64,000 nucleotides of DNA from Pseudanabaena sp. ABRG5-3 (GTDB lineage Bacteria; Cyanobacteriota; Cyanobacteriia; Pseudanabaenales; Pseudanabaenaceae), in the NCBI RefSeq assembly GCF_003967015.1, contig NZ_AP017560.1:3904048-3968047 (forward strand), read 5' to 3'. The position numbers were made by a program, and so were the translations under genes. The notes beneath the pieces are model-generated. The model was not told where the DNA came from, made no database searches, and worked only from the letters and a program-made list of their open reading frames with translations. Position 1 is the first letter of the stretch; each line of letters starts with the position of its first letter. Positions 49,823-58,865 of this stretch are shown here, in pieces.

Positions 49823-50689
49823 CTAAGCCTTATGCTGTAAAAATCCGACAAGGCTTTGTAAAAATGAATTACTAATCTCGGTTCTTACTGGAGCATTGGT
49901 CAATGGTCCACTGATATCTCCATCCAACCCTTTGAGATCATCACTATTATCAGTGATGCCCATATCAATATCAGGTACTTCTTCCACTAAACCAACAACA
50001 ATCAACCGAAATGAGATTTGCTGAATTTTGGGTAAAGGAAGTTGTAATCGCTCTGCCATCTTTTTGAGATTCATAGAACCATCCGCTAGTTTCCATACCT
50101 GCGTTTCACTGGCATCTAAACGTAAATGGGGTTCATCATAAATAATTTTAAATAATGTTGAGCTAGTGTCAGGCAATTTACTTTGCAAAATTTGCCAATC
50201 TCTGAGACTACGTAATCCCATTAATGTTGTTTCCGTAGCAGGTAGACTGAGTCCTGTCATCTCTGCCTTAGGTAAATCAACTTTCGCGTCAAAGCGAAAC
50301 TGACCTGTCTCTACTTGAAACAACGAGCAGACCTGTCTTAAAACCTGTACGCTAAATAGTAATTTGAGTTGATCAGGATACAGTATTCCTAAAGATTTTA
50401 GATTTAGCCCTAGGGGGACATTTGCTTGGATGAGGCGTTCTACTTCCGCACGATTTGCATCTGTAATCCAGCCTCTCTCTTCTATCAACCTTGCTAAACC
50501 ACGATTATCTAAGCGATCGCCCGCAGCTACCACCCGTCCGTTATGTAACCAAATATGTCGCAATAACGATTTTCCTGTTTGCAAAGCTTTCATATCTCTA
50601 ATTGTCAATACTCCAGTTTTTTGTCCCTGATCTAAAAACTGAAATATCTCTGGGAGAGAAAATTCGGATAAAGAGCCTGTAATTGCCAT
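49823..50689 (-). CDS. PATAN (DUF4388) protein, last gene of the GTPase cluster
   Basis: 288 residues. GSLSEFSLPEIFQFLDQGQK, TGVLTIRD, HIWLHNGRVVAAGDRLDNRG match the PATAN domain (1-125), found at the N-terminus of PatA and TaxP1. The rest (~130-245) is helical with a winged-helix-like segment (DGSMNLKKMAERLQLPLPKI). No receiver domain. PATAN proteins link chemotaxis-like and motility signalling to effectors. Probably cotranscribed with the GTPase gene 70 bp upstream. Confidence 0.88.
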   Translation of the reverse strand: MAITGSLSEFSLPEIFQFLDQGQKTGVLTIRDMKALQTGKSLLRHIWLHNGRVVAAGDRLDNRGLARLIEERGWITDANRAEVERLIQANVPLGLNLKSLGILYPDQLKLLFSVQVLRQVCSLFQVETGQFRFDAKVDLPKAEMTGLSLPATETTLMGLRSLRDWQILQSKLPDTSSTLFKIIYDEPHLRLDASETQVWKLADGSMNLKKMAERLQLPLPKIQQISFRLIVVGLVEEVPDIDMGITDNSDDLKGLDGDISGPLTNAPVRTEISNSFLQSLVGFLQHKA

Positions 50690-50759
50690 AACGATGAACC
50701 AGTGAATGCTCGAATCTATATCTGAGAATTAGGATAGAAAACGCTTTTGGATGTTGATC

Positions 50760-51293
50760 TTATCTCATAGAAATATAATATTGCACCAGTGCGATGATTG
50801 CCTGAATGACCGTATCTCGATCTTCCGCATTCAAAATAACCACAGGGGGCTGACTTTTAGTATCAACAAAACCTAGCGCCAGTTTAATATTCTCACTCGA
50901 CCACGCCCCCTCACAGTCCATATGCGTAATACCAATAATATAAGGGATTTTGACTCGCCGATTTAAATAGCTCAGAATTCGCCTTGCATAGCGAAATTCA
51001 TGGGGGCGATGCGCTGCTACTAGCAGAATAAAGGCATGGGCTTTACGAATGAGTATATCCCACATAAAGTCAAAACGCTGCTGACCAGGAGTTCCGTAGA
51101 TATGTAGTGCCATATCTGGACCAAAAGTTAAACGACCAAAGTCCATCGCTACAGTGGTCTTATGTTTTATTTCTGCTGTTTCATCTGTTGCTCGGCGATC
51201 GGTATCGACGACATCAATTTCACTTACAGTCCGAATAAAAGTTGATTTCCCCGCACCAACCGTACCAGCTACAACCAAACGCATGATTTCCAT
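50760..51293 (-). CDS. MglA-like small GTPase
   Basis: 177 residues from ATG 51293 (AGAG ribosome site). G1 GTVGAGKS (10-17), G3 YGTPGQQRFDFMW (Thr in place of the Ras Asp, as in MglA-type GTPases), G4-like GITHMD. Homologous to the MglA/Ras-like bacterial GTPases that set polarity and motility direction together with roadblock proteins (MglB type). Two roadblock genes lie directly upstream, supporting a GTPase-regulator pair. Confidence 0.92.
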   Translation of the reverse strand: MEIMRLVVAGTVGAGKSTFIRTVSEIDVVDTDRRATDETAEIKHKTTVAMDFGRLTFGPDMALHIYGTPGQQRFDFMWDILIRKAHAFILLVAAHRPHEFRYARRILSYLNRRVKIPYIIGITHMDCEGAWSSENIKLALGFVDTKSQPPVVILNAEDRDTVIQAIIALVQYYISMR

Positions 51294-51453
51294 AAATCTC
51301 TTTTGTCCCTTCCCTGCATCGTCAACAGTGCTTTGCACTGACAGAAATTTAAAGATTTTTGCTAAAGCTTCTGTTAAACAAGGGTTTTAGCAAAAATCTT
51401 ATAACTTTTAAAAGTTATTTCCCCACAGATGAAATAACTTTTTTACACAATCG

Positions 51454-51825
51454 CTACGATAGGGCGGCTTTGAGTTCTCCCGTAACTCGCTTGATTTCCA
51501 GCATCAGTAATCCTTGTTTAGCTGCCTTGCTAGCTAATACTAGTAAAACCGCTTCTTCTCCACAACTTGTCAAGATTCCATAACCTTTATCTCCTTCAAC
51601 ATAAAGCCGATCAATCAAGCCTCTGGCTAACTCATTACCAATCCGTTCCCCCAAAGATAACATGGCGGCTGACATCGCTGATACCCTTTCTTCATCCATT
51701 CCACTAGGTAATGTCGATGCTAGGGGTAGCCCATCAGGTGATACGAGGGCCGCGCCCTGTACGTCACTTGTACTCGTTACTAGATTTTGCAAAATGCTTT
51801 CTAGTTTTGCAACATTGATCCCCAT
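51454..51825 (-). CDS. roadblock/LC7 protein, copy 1
   Basis: 123 residues: ILQNLVTSTSDVQGAALVSP, DGLPLASTLPSGMDEERVSA, RLYVEGDKGYGILTSCGEEA, the Roadblock/LC7 (MglB-like) fold. Such proteins dimerise and act as GAP or scaffold for MglA-type GTPases. At least 121 of 123 residues equal copy 2 at 53033 (differences at the Leu/Ala of ARGxID and the last residue), although the genes differ at dozens of synonymous positions. Confidence 0.93.
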   Translation of the reverse strand: MGINVAKLESILQNLVTSTSDVQGAALVSPDGLPLASTLPSGMDEERVSAMSAAMLSLGERIGNELARGLIDRLYVEGDKGYGILTSCGEEAVLLVLASKAAKQGLLMLEIKRVTGELKAALS

Positions 51826-51903
51826 CTTTTTCTCCTTGTTTTGATTCTGTTATGTAGTTGGATTTACTAGATTTAGATGTCGAGATATGCGGATATGCGA
51901 TCG

Positions 51904-52461
51904 CTATTTCATACTTGCCGCACCTGTAGAAATCAGGCGCTTAAATAGTCCTTCAGTCCATCCTGTTTCCTGCAAGACTGCTTGAGAAGTGACTTCAACA
52001 TAGGCTTGCTCAATAAAAGCAAGGTCGATCATGCAAATTCTTCCCAATGCTTCTCTCACTTCGTCAGAAATCCCAGCCGTTTTGAGCTGTTGACCTACTT
52101 CATTGACAACCGTTGCCATAGCTGGCACAACATGTTGTGGACCAATGCCAATCTGAACATGGACTAGTCCAATCCGCCAACGACGAGCAGCATAGACACT
52201 TCCCCAGTCATCCATACCTGTAAACATTTCCCCAAACCACTCAATGAAGGTTTCATTTAAGCGGTGCATCCGACCTTCTTTAGCATTCAGAATGGCATTC
52301 ATTTCTGGATCGCGAGCCAAATAGGCATAAAAGACCTCTGCCATTTTTGCAGCGATCGAGCTTCCCCATGCGGCATTAGCCTTTAGCAAAGCCTTATCTG
52401 AGGCAGAAAAAGAGACCCGTCTTTCCATCGTTGCCATGAAAGCTTGAGAATCGAGAGCCAT
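51904..52461 (-). CDS. protoglobin-like haem sensor
   Basis: 185 residues: RRVSFSASDKALLKANAAWG, KMAEVFYAYLARDPEMNAIL, RRWRIGLVHVQIGIGPQHVV with His101 as predicted proximal haem ligand (GLVHxxIGxxP signature of globin-coupled sensors). No transmitter domain is attached, so it is a single-domain protoglobin. Position between two roadblock genes and upstream of the GTPase suggests gas or redox input to the GTPase switch. Confidence 0.88.
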   Translation of the reverse strand: MALDSQAFMATMERRVSFSASDKALLKANAAWGSSIAAKMAEVFYAYLARDPEMNAILNAKEGRMHRLNETFIEWFGEMFTGMDDWGSVYAARRWRIGLVHVQIGIGPQHVVPAMATVVNEVGQQLKTAGISDEVREALGRICMIDLAFIEQAYVEVTSQAVLQETGWTEGLFKRLISTGAASMK

Positions 52462-52644
52462 AGATACTCCTAGTTATTGTGTGATCAGGGTAGTTATTTA
52501 TAGTCTTCCTATTTCCCCATAATTATAGTTTCTAATTTAGAAGCTATAGGGTTACCACAAGCACTATAAGTTGAAAATTTGAGAAGACTATTAATTTGCT
52601 AATGTCTTAAATATATTCAAGGTGAATATTGACTCCGAACATAT

Positions 52645-52737
52645 ATAGCAATCCTAAATGGTTTGTGGAAGCGCACCCCGAATGGTTGCGCTTCCACAAA
52701 CCCAAAAATCTACAAATGATTTAGGACTGCTATATTT
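52645..52737. repeat. palindromic element, family D
   Basis: Ends ATAGCAATCCTAAATGGTTT and (complement) ATAGCAGTCCTAAATCATTT; stem GGAAGCGCACCC...GCGCTTCC, partly decayed apex. Lies between protoglobin and roadblock copy 2. Confidence 0.6.
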
Positions 52738-53032
52738 AATTATAGATGTATCTATGAGATAGAAATCAAATTCTTAAAGAAAATAGTTAATACTAAATAA
52801 TCACTCAACTAAGATTCTTTAAATATTTCCAGAAATTTTTTTAACAATAAAAAACGTCTAAACCCTGTTTGAACATATATTCTTTTACCAAGAAAAATAT
52901 AAATTCAAACAGGATTTGACAATAAAAATATAGTTGCTTTTTACTGATTTATGAGATTTAATCAGATTTTACTGCGATCGCTCTCATATTTTCTATAGGG
53001 GTTTAGATTCGCGCCTTTAGTGCAAATCTAAA

Positions 53033-53404
53033 CTATACAAGAGCGGCTTTGAGTTCACCTGTAACACGCTTGATCTCTAGCATCAGTAACCCTTGTTTAG
53101 CCGCTTTGCTGGCAAGTACCAGTAAAACTGCCTCTTCGCCACAACTGGTTAAAATGCCATAGCCTTTATCACCTTCAACATACAAGCGATCGATCGCGCC
53201 TCTAGCTAGCTCATTACCGATACGTTCACCGAGGGAGAGCATTGCCGCAGACATTGCCGAGACACGCTCTTCATCCATACCACTTGGCAATGTCGATGCT
53301 AGGGGTAGTCCATCTGGTGATACCAGTGCAGCCCCCTGTACATCACTGGTACTTGTTACTAGATTTTGCAGAATACTTTCTAGTTTTGCAACATTGATAC
53401 CCAT
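53033..53404 (-). CDS. roadblock/LC7 protein, copy 2
   Basis: 123 residues, nearly identical to copy 1 at 51454 (ARGAID instead of ARGLID; last residue Val instead of Ser). DNA differs at many third positions, so the protein is under strong purifying selection after an old duplication, or conversion has kept it in step. Same strand as the whole cluster; 571 bp upstream of the protoglobin gene with a family D element between. Confidence 0.93.
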   Translation of the reverse strand: MGINVAKLESILQNLVTSTSDVQGAALVSPDGLPLASTLPSGMDEERVSAMSAAMLSLGERIGNELARGAIDRLYVEGDKGYGILTSCGEEAVLLVLASKAAKQGLLMLEIKRVTGELKAALV

Positions 53405-53553
53405 TGTTTTTCTCCTTTTCTTTGATTTATTGTTTGAGTTGATTTTGGGTTAACTAGAGTAGGAATCATGAAATAAATAACTTATTTTGAATTAAGCAAC
53501 TTCTGGATAATTCTGAGCGCTAATTCCTAATAAGTCCGATCAAATAGGTTAGA

Positions 53554-54012
53554 CTAACCAATTACTTCAAATTCAATAACATCATGGGAACTACCCCGCA
53601 GAACTGACTCTGTTTGTTTCCCGCGCAGACGCTTTCCGACAACTTGCTCCAGTACACCTTGAATTGCACCTAGAGTGAAGGTTAGTTTGCGAGGTGAACC
53701 TTCAGGCTCACCTGCCGAACAAATTGTTTCTCGACAATGAACTGTGATTACTTCATTAGTTTCTTCAATCTGGTCTACAATGCAAAGCCTTGTGCCATCT
53801 TTACCCAAGGTTTTCTTGAGTAAAGGAATCAGATCTTCGTGAGAAGTCCCACTTCCCTTGATCCCAAGCTGCTCTGCAATTTGTTTGCCGCGAGCGCGAC
53901 CAGCAGAAATTAGAGCGATCGCTGCGGCTTTTTCCCCCAAAGCCTCCTCAGTACCAGTAACTACAGCTTTGAAACAAACAATGCTGCTAAATTCACCAAG
54001 CTCAGTACGCAT
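53554..54012 (-). CDS. V4R-like ligand-binding protein, first gene of the GTPase cluster
   Basis: 152 residues: FSSIVCFKAVVTGTEEALGE, KAAAIALISAGRARGKQIAE, then CRETICSAGEPEGSPRKLTF and TLGAIQGVLEQVVGKRLRGK, the glycine-helix end of V4R (4-vinyl-reductase) small-molecule binding domains. Cys at CFK, IC/CRETIC could bind a ligand or metal. Likely ligand input of the cluster. The V4R assignment is moderately certain; gene order is certain. Confidence 0.7.
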   Translation of the reverse strand: MRTELGEFSSIVCFKAVVTGTEEALGEKAAAIALISAGRARGKQIAEQLGIKGSGTSHEDLIPLLKKTLGKDGTRLCIVDQIEETNEVITVHCRETICSAGEPEGSPRKLTFTLGAIQGVLEQVVGKRLRGKQTESVLRGSSHDVIEFEVIG

Positions 54013-54452
54013 AAATATCTCCTAGACCAAAAAATCGACTTTTGCGCTCAAGATAACCATTAATAGAAGTAAAATACTATCTCAACATATCTGACGAATT
54101 AGCCTATTAACCTGCTCTTCCCCACAGACTTAAGCAAATGTTAAGTTTAAGAACTCAATTATTAGGTTAGTTATGATGATGTTTTTAATGGATAACCCAT
54201 ATTTATCTTGAACCATACTAGATAATTATAGATGTTTGTGTTGCCATTAAAAAAAGAACAACAAATTCTTAATAATCAATAAAAATCTTTGTGCCGTTTT
54301 ATCTTGGGTAATGTTTATATACTTAGTCACTAAAATTATTGATAGAAGTCCTAAACAACTTGTAGTTTTTGGTGCTTAGTCAGTAGTTAACCTTTGAGGA
54401 TCGCTCTTACTTAAACTTCTGACATAAACTACTTACGCTCACAATACAAGTA

Positions 54453-54538
54453 AGTAGCTAGACAGAACCAAAAGCTGTGGCGCACGCTGCGCGTGCGCCA
54501 CAGCTTTTAGGGTTTTATATTTAATTGCGCCTAGCTAA
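54453..54538. repeat. palindromic element, family B
   Basis: AGTAGCTAGACAGAACCAAA ... apex GCACGCtgcGCGTGC ... TTTAATTGCGCCTAGCTA. Right end slightly altered. Confidence 0.65.
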
Positions 54539-54603
54539 TTATTTCTACTTGAGTATCATCAGGCAATAGATTTGATGTATATACTTAACCTTGAGCTATA
54601 TTA

Positions 54604-54704
54604 CAGCGCTTTGCGCTTTCTCGAAACCCAGATAAATTTTGAAAAAGCTTGCTAAGCAAGCTTTTTCAAAATTTATCTGTATTACACAAACCCTAAATAG
54701 GCTG
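54604..54704. repeat. palindromic element, family A
   Basis: Flanked by TA. CAGCGCTTTGCGCTTTCTCG, stem CAGATAAATTTTGAAAAAGC with apex TTGCtaaGCAA, and end AAATAGGCTG. Same stem base as 19142 but other arm and apex bases. Confidence 0.7.
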
Positions 54705-54989
54705 TATTGAAATTTCAATTTTTTAGAATATGAATACATTAAAAATCTGTTAATTTTTGTAACATTTGTTATAGATCTCAGTTAATTTCTTATTGTAATT
54801 TTCTTATACTGATTGCAATAAAATTTATAACGTTAATGTAACCATCTAGCTTAGGGATTAGCTATCAATAATTTTTATTCTTTCTGCTTTTAAAGCCTTA
54901 ATTTATTATACGCATTATGGTGATTGCGATACAATATTAAAATAAGGAGACATCATTGGCAATAGCAATGAGCCTATTTCAGTAAATTT

Positions 54990-57200
54990 ATGGTAGCAAT
55001 GAGTATAAAGCAAGAACAAACCATTCGTGAAATTGTTAGTAGATTTGGGAAGGCACTATCAGGATTTATTGAGAGCGCACAAGGGAGGGAATGTGATGTC
55101 AGCGAAACTTATTTTAATCATGCTGTGGCAAAGGCAGCAAGGCGCTATACCAAGAACTATTTAGAGACTCATTCCTTTATACAACTATTTGGGAGTCAAA
55201 AGTTACCAACTCTCTCTTCCATTTATATTCTTCAGAAGTTTCAACCTCATACTTCTATTCGTAACTTTAATTCAGTTAATGAACTTGAAGAAGCATTCAC
55301 TCGCGATCTTCAGAGGAGTACTCATAGCAAAGGTAGCAATCTGATCGGATTGAACATTGCCAATGAAGAAGAATATCTCACGATTTTGGGACATCCTGCT
55401 GTAGGGAAAACGACTTTTCTAAAATACATTGGACTAGAGGCTCTACACTATCCAGACAGTCGATATCGGCATGATGTGTTACCTGTGTTTTTAAAGATGT
55501 GGAAGTTCTGCCGAGGTACAGATACCTTGCTGCAAGCGATCGCTGAGGAATTTAATAAAGCTGGCTTCCCTTTTTCACAGCAATTAGCATTATGGATGCT
55601 CGAACAGGGCAAGTTACTGATTTTAGTTGATGGTTTGAATGAGGCGGTATTATCGCAAACCCATCTATCGCAGCATGTGCAAGATTTCGTAAAGACATAT
55701 CCCCAAAATCGTTACATAGTCTCTAGTCGTTTAGCTTCCTATCAAAATAGTTTGGGACAGTTTTTAGAAGTTGTATTACAACCTTGGGGAGATTTGCATG
55801 TTCAGGAATATATCCATAAATGGTTTGCGATCGCCTATGAGTCATCGGTTGCTGATGAGTCGATGAATTCTATCTCAAATGCGAACTCGCCATCTCCTAA
55901 ATCTAAACAGGATCTAGCCTCGGAGGAAGCTCAACGGTGTTGGCAAATTTTGCAATTAAACCCTATTGCTAAAGAATTAGCAAAGTCTCCTTTATGTTTA
56001 TCTCTGTTATGTCTGCTTAGCGATCGCCGTTATAGTTTTCCTAGTAATATTAGCGGACTTTATCAAAAAGCAATTCATTTACTATTTGAAGAACAGATTG
56101 TAAAAAATCAATTACAAAACAATGTAGGAGAGCAAAGCCTTAGTACTGACATATTAGATCTGATCTTAACGGAAATTGCCTATAAGGGATTTGAGCTTAG
56201 GCAAAATCTCTTCTCCTTAGAAGAAATAACAGAGCATATCCAGACGATCTTAAGTAGTTGTACGGTTGATTTGCAGAAATTAGAAGTTGAATTTGTCGTT
56301 AAGGTTTTGCAGCAGATGGGAATCTGTAGACTCACGAATTTAGAGTCATCTGTGAGCTTGGTATTTAGTCATATTACCTTTCAAGAATATTTTGTGGCTC
56401 GATATATATACAACCACGGTAAAGTCAGACAGCTTGTTCCTAATCATTTAAGCGATCGCCGTTGGCAAGAGGTTTTTTTATTGCTTGCGGGAATGATGGT
56501 GGGTAATACAGAAGAACTCTTATTATGTATTGAGACTCAGGCTTTTGACTATATCAATACCAATAGACTACGCGATATCTTGGATTGGCTGGAACAAATA
56601 ACAATCAATTCAACAGGTAACTTAAAAAATGTTGCGAAGCGCATTGCTTCACTCTTTTTGGCACGTCCTCGTTTTTTATCAGAACTTGCAACTGCTTTGG
56701 TGTTGACCAGAATGTTGGGAATTGCCCGTGATTTATATGAAACTTTTGATCTGTCGATCAATTTTAGCAAAATATTTGAATCTGACCTATCAATGAGCCT
56801 TGCCCATGCCCTTGACTTTGATAGTGAAACAGAGCTTAATCTAACACTCCAACTTTGTAGCAATATTGAACAATCCCTTGCTCCCATTAATTTTGATCCA
56901 AGATATATCAATTTTATGGCGGTCAATACGAGATTAGAATCTTTACATACTCAAGTCCCAAGTTACGATCAAGCCTTTGAAGTACGAGAAGAATTTCGGC
57001 AGAAAATAAGTCGGGTATGGCTAAAAACACTATATTTGCCATCGGATTTAAATCAAATTTCGCATCAGGAAGTAGAGTCCCTAGAAAATTATCTCTATGC
57101 TAACCTCTTAATGGTGAAGTGCAAAAAAACGGCGATCGCAGTTTCTCTCAAAACTTGGGAAGAGATTGAATCGCGCATGTTGAGAATTATCAGGAATTAA
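54990..57200 (+). CDS. NACHT NTPase with C-terminal NCH2-like helical domain
   Basis: 736 residues (ATG 54990; ATG 54999 also possible). N-terminal ~125 residues are an uncharacterised helical domain with an amphipathic FGKALSGFIESAQGREC. NACHT core: Walker A GHPAVGKT (134-141), Walker B LLILVDGLNEA (209-219), sensor YIVSSRLASYQ. Helical arm to ~480, then repeats, ending in LMVKCKKTAIAVSLKTWEEI and ESRML, the terminal signature seen in cyanobacterial NACHT proteins. Function is likely STAND-type sensing; anti-phage defence is possible but unproven. Convergent with the PPC gene. Confidence 0.88.
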   Translation: MVAMSIKQEQTIREIVSRFGKALSGFIESAQGRECDVSETYFNHAVAKAARRYTKNYLETHSFIQLFGSQKLPTLSSIYILQKFQPHTSIRNFNSVNELEEAFTRDLQRSTHSKGSNLIGLNIANEEEYLTILGHPAVGKTTFLKYIGLEALHYPDSRYRHDVLPVFLKMWKFCRGTDTLLQAIAEEFNKAGFPFSQQLALWMLEQGKLLILVDGLNEAVLSQTHLSQHVQDFVKTYPQNRYIVSSRLASYQNSLGQFLEVVLQPWGDLHVQEYIHKWFAIAYESSVADESMNSISNANSPSPKSKQDLASEEAQRCWQILQLNPIAKELAKSPLCLSLLCLLSDRRYSFPSNISGLYQKAIHLLFEEQIVKNQLQNNVGEQSLSTDILDLILTEIAYKGFELRQNLFSLEEITEHIQTILSSCTVDLQKLEVEFVVKVLQQMGICRLTNLESSVSLVFSHITFQEYFVARYIYNHGKVRQLVPNHLSDRRWQEVFLLLAGMMVGNTEELLLCIETQAFDYINTNRLRDILDWLEQITINSTGNLKNVAKRIASLFLARPRFLSELATALVLTRMLGIARDLYETFDLSINFSKIFESDLSMSLAHALDFDSETELNLTLQLCSNIEQSLAPINFDPRYINFMAVNTRLESLHTQVPSYDQAFEVREEFRQKISRVWLKTLYLPSDLNQISHQEVESLENYLYANLLMVKCKKTAIAVSLKTWEEIESRMLRIIRN

Positions 57201-57236
57201 CAGAAAGGGAGGTAAACCCTCCCTTTCTGTTAATTC
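57194..57236. terminator. shared terminator, NACHT / PPC genes
   Basis: GAATTAACAGAAAGGGAGG-taaa-CCCTCCCTTTCTGTTAATTC; overlaps both convergent stop codons. Confidence 0.8.
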
Positions 57237-57718
57237 ACAATGCGGAGTTTAGTTACCTTGAGGGTGAATTTACCACCACTGCTACCACCAAAGGAAGAAA
57301 CGCGGATTGTGTAACTTCCTGATTGGCGCACTTTAAAAAAGATTAATGAGTTTGTGCTATCACTTGCGGCATCATCATTTTCGGCAATGATATCGCCCTT
57401 GACATCTAGCAAACTTAAAACCGTATCAAAACTGCCTGAACTTACGGTGATTTCCAAGCGCTCATCTTTTTGAGCTTCGAGGATATAGTCACGGGCAAAT
57501 CCTTTCTGACCTGTGGGAATATCTTTATCGGTGAGAGTATCATTAACATCAACACCACTAGATATCGGGGTTGGTTTATAGATGGCTGGGTTACGCACTT
57601 GGGCTAAGGCAGCAGGTGCAACAATGGCTAGACTGATAGCGATCGCACCCATGCTAGACAAGATTGCTGTAACCAGATATTGGGGGGAATGATCGGAGGA
57701 TGGGCGTAGATGTTTCAC
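57230..57718 (-). CDS. secreted PPC-domain (pre-peptidase C-terminal) protein
   Basis: 162 residues from GTG 57718, overlapping scpA's stop (GTGA). Signal segment VTAILSSMGAIAISLAIVAP then ALA cleavage. PPC domain ~65-160: ERLEITVSSGSFDTVLSLLD, ENDDAASDSTNSLIFFKVRQ, SGSYTIRVSSFG. Such domains occur on secreted proteases but here it is alone. Translationally coupled to scpA. Confidence 0.88.
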   Translation of the reverse strand: MKHLRPSSDHSPQYLVTAILSSMGAIAISLAIVAPAALAQVRNPAIYKPTPISSGVDVNDTLTDKDIPTGQKGFARDYILEAQKDERLEITVSSGSFDTVLSLLDVKGDIIAENDDAASDSTNSLIFFKVRQSGSYTIRVSSFGGSSGGKFTLKVTKLRIVN

Positions 57719-58542
57719 GAAACTTCTTTTAATTCAGAGAAAGTCAATTGTAATTGAGTAGATTCTACTGTGGAATTAGCTGCACTATTTGTAAAGGGGA
57801 TTTCTTTGAGTGGTGGAACCTTAATCGTCGGCACTATTTGGATCTTGCCATAAAATTCTGTTTGGAATAACTCTACCTTGGACTGGGATGACATCAGCAA
57901 TAGCCCCCAAAACACACCAACACGATCATTAAATACTTCAGCTAGCTCAGTTATCTCGATCTCTTCATCGGGATGGAGCATAAAATAACGCTCGATTTCC
58001 TCGACCATCTCTGACAAATTCTCTTTGTGCGCAAGTTGGGCGATCGCTTTCATGGCAGCCCTCCTTGCCATTTTGCCTTGGACTGGGCGTTTAGAGGGTT
58101 TGCTGGTTTTGCGATCCACAATTTCGGCGATCGCTTCTATCTGCGTGATCAACTCCTCTAGGGTAATGCGTCGAGCCTTGGGGGGTAATGCGACAGGAAG
58201 ACGACGCAACCGCTTATCAAAATCCGTAGGCAATCGTAATGAACCGATTAACTCGTTAGACTCTAGTTCTTCGAGATCTTCGCTGCTGTCGTCATCTTGT
58301 TCATAGGCAGCTTGGATATCTGATAGTGAGTTAGCTTTGAGCAGTACTAACATCGCAGCATAGAGCATCGCTTGCCCTGAGTCATATAAATCACGGCGAT
58401 CGCTCACAATCAATCGAGACAAAAAGCGATCAACGACATCAATTACCTGCACATCCCAAGGATCGATCTCACCTCGTTCTGCAAGGTCAATCAATAGGGC
58501 GATGGCATCTTTGGTAACTGATTCGGCGATGGATAGAGTCAT
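57715..58542 (-). CDS. scpA: segregation and condensation protein ScpA
   Basis: 275 residues: IDLAERGEIDPWDVQVIDVV, DLYDSGQAMLYAAMLVLLKA, and the C-terminal helix-turn region RVGVFWGLLLMSSQSKVELF. ScpA is the kleisin that bridges Smc heads in chromosome condensation. scpB and smc are not in the window. Confidence 0.93.
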   Translation of the reverse strand: MTLSIAESVTKDAIALLIDLAERGEIDPWDVQVIDVVDRFLSRLIVSDRRDLYDSGQAMLYAAMLVLLKANSLSDIQAAYEQDDDSSEDLEELESNELIGSLRLPTDFDKRLRRLPVALPPKARRITLEELITQIEAIAEIVDRKTSKPSKRPVQGKMARRAAMKAIAQLAHKENLSEMVEEIERYFMLHPDEEIEITELAEVFNDRVGVFWGLLLMSSQSKVELFQTEFYGKIQIVPTIKVPPLKEIPFTNSAANSTVESTQLQLTFSELKEVS

Positions 58543-58716
58543 GGAGCTTACGAGAAGCGGATGTTTAAAAATATCACCGATTGCAGGGTAATTCCAACAA
58601 ATTTTAGTCTATAAACAACAAGGGGCTTCAGCCCTTTGTCTATATATCACAAAAATTTAAGAATGCCAGTATATCTATGGGATGTTTTGGTGAAGTGTAA
58701 CCCATCAATTAAAAAC

Positions 58717-58792
58717 TAGAGAAATTTTTGAAAGCGCGGCTTTGCCGCGCTTTCAAAAATTTCTCTGTACTACTTCAAAGTTCAATAGGCTG
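58717..58792. repeat. palindromic element, family A
   Basis: AGAGAAATTTTTGAAAGCGC stem, apex GGCtttGCC, tail ending CAATAGGCTG then TA. Confidence 0.7.
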
Positions 58793-58865
58793 TATGCGAT
58801 CGCCAAAACATCCTACGATGTATGGATTTGTGTTCTGATCGTGAAAACACAGATGAGCATAAATT

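Larger units (their letters stand above)
54013..54989. other. long intergenic region with two palindromic elements
   Basis: Nearly 1 kb without a supported gene. It holds the promoter side of the minus-strand GTPase cluster, elements at 54453-54538 and 54604-54704, and the leader of the NACHT gene. At 54944-54982 AAGGAG is followed by TTGGCAATAGCAATGAG, a near copy of the sequence at the NACHT start. Confidence 0.5.
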
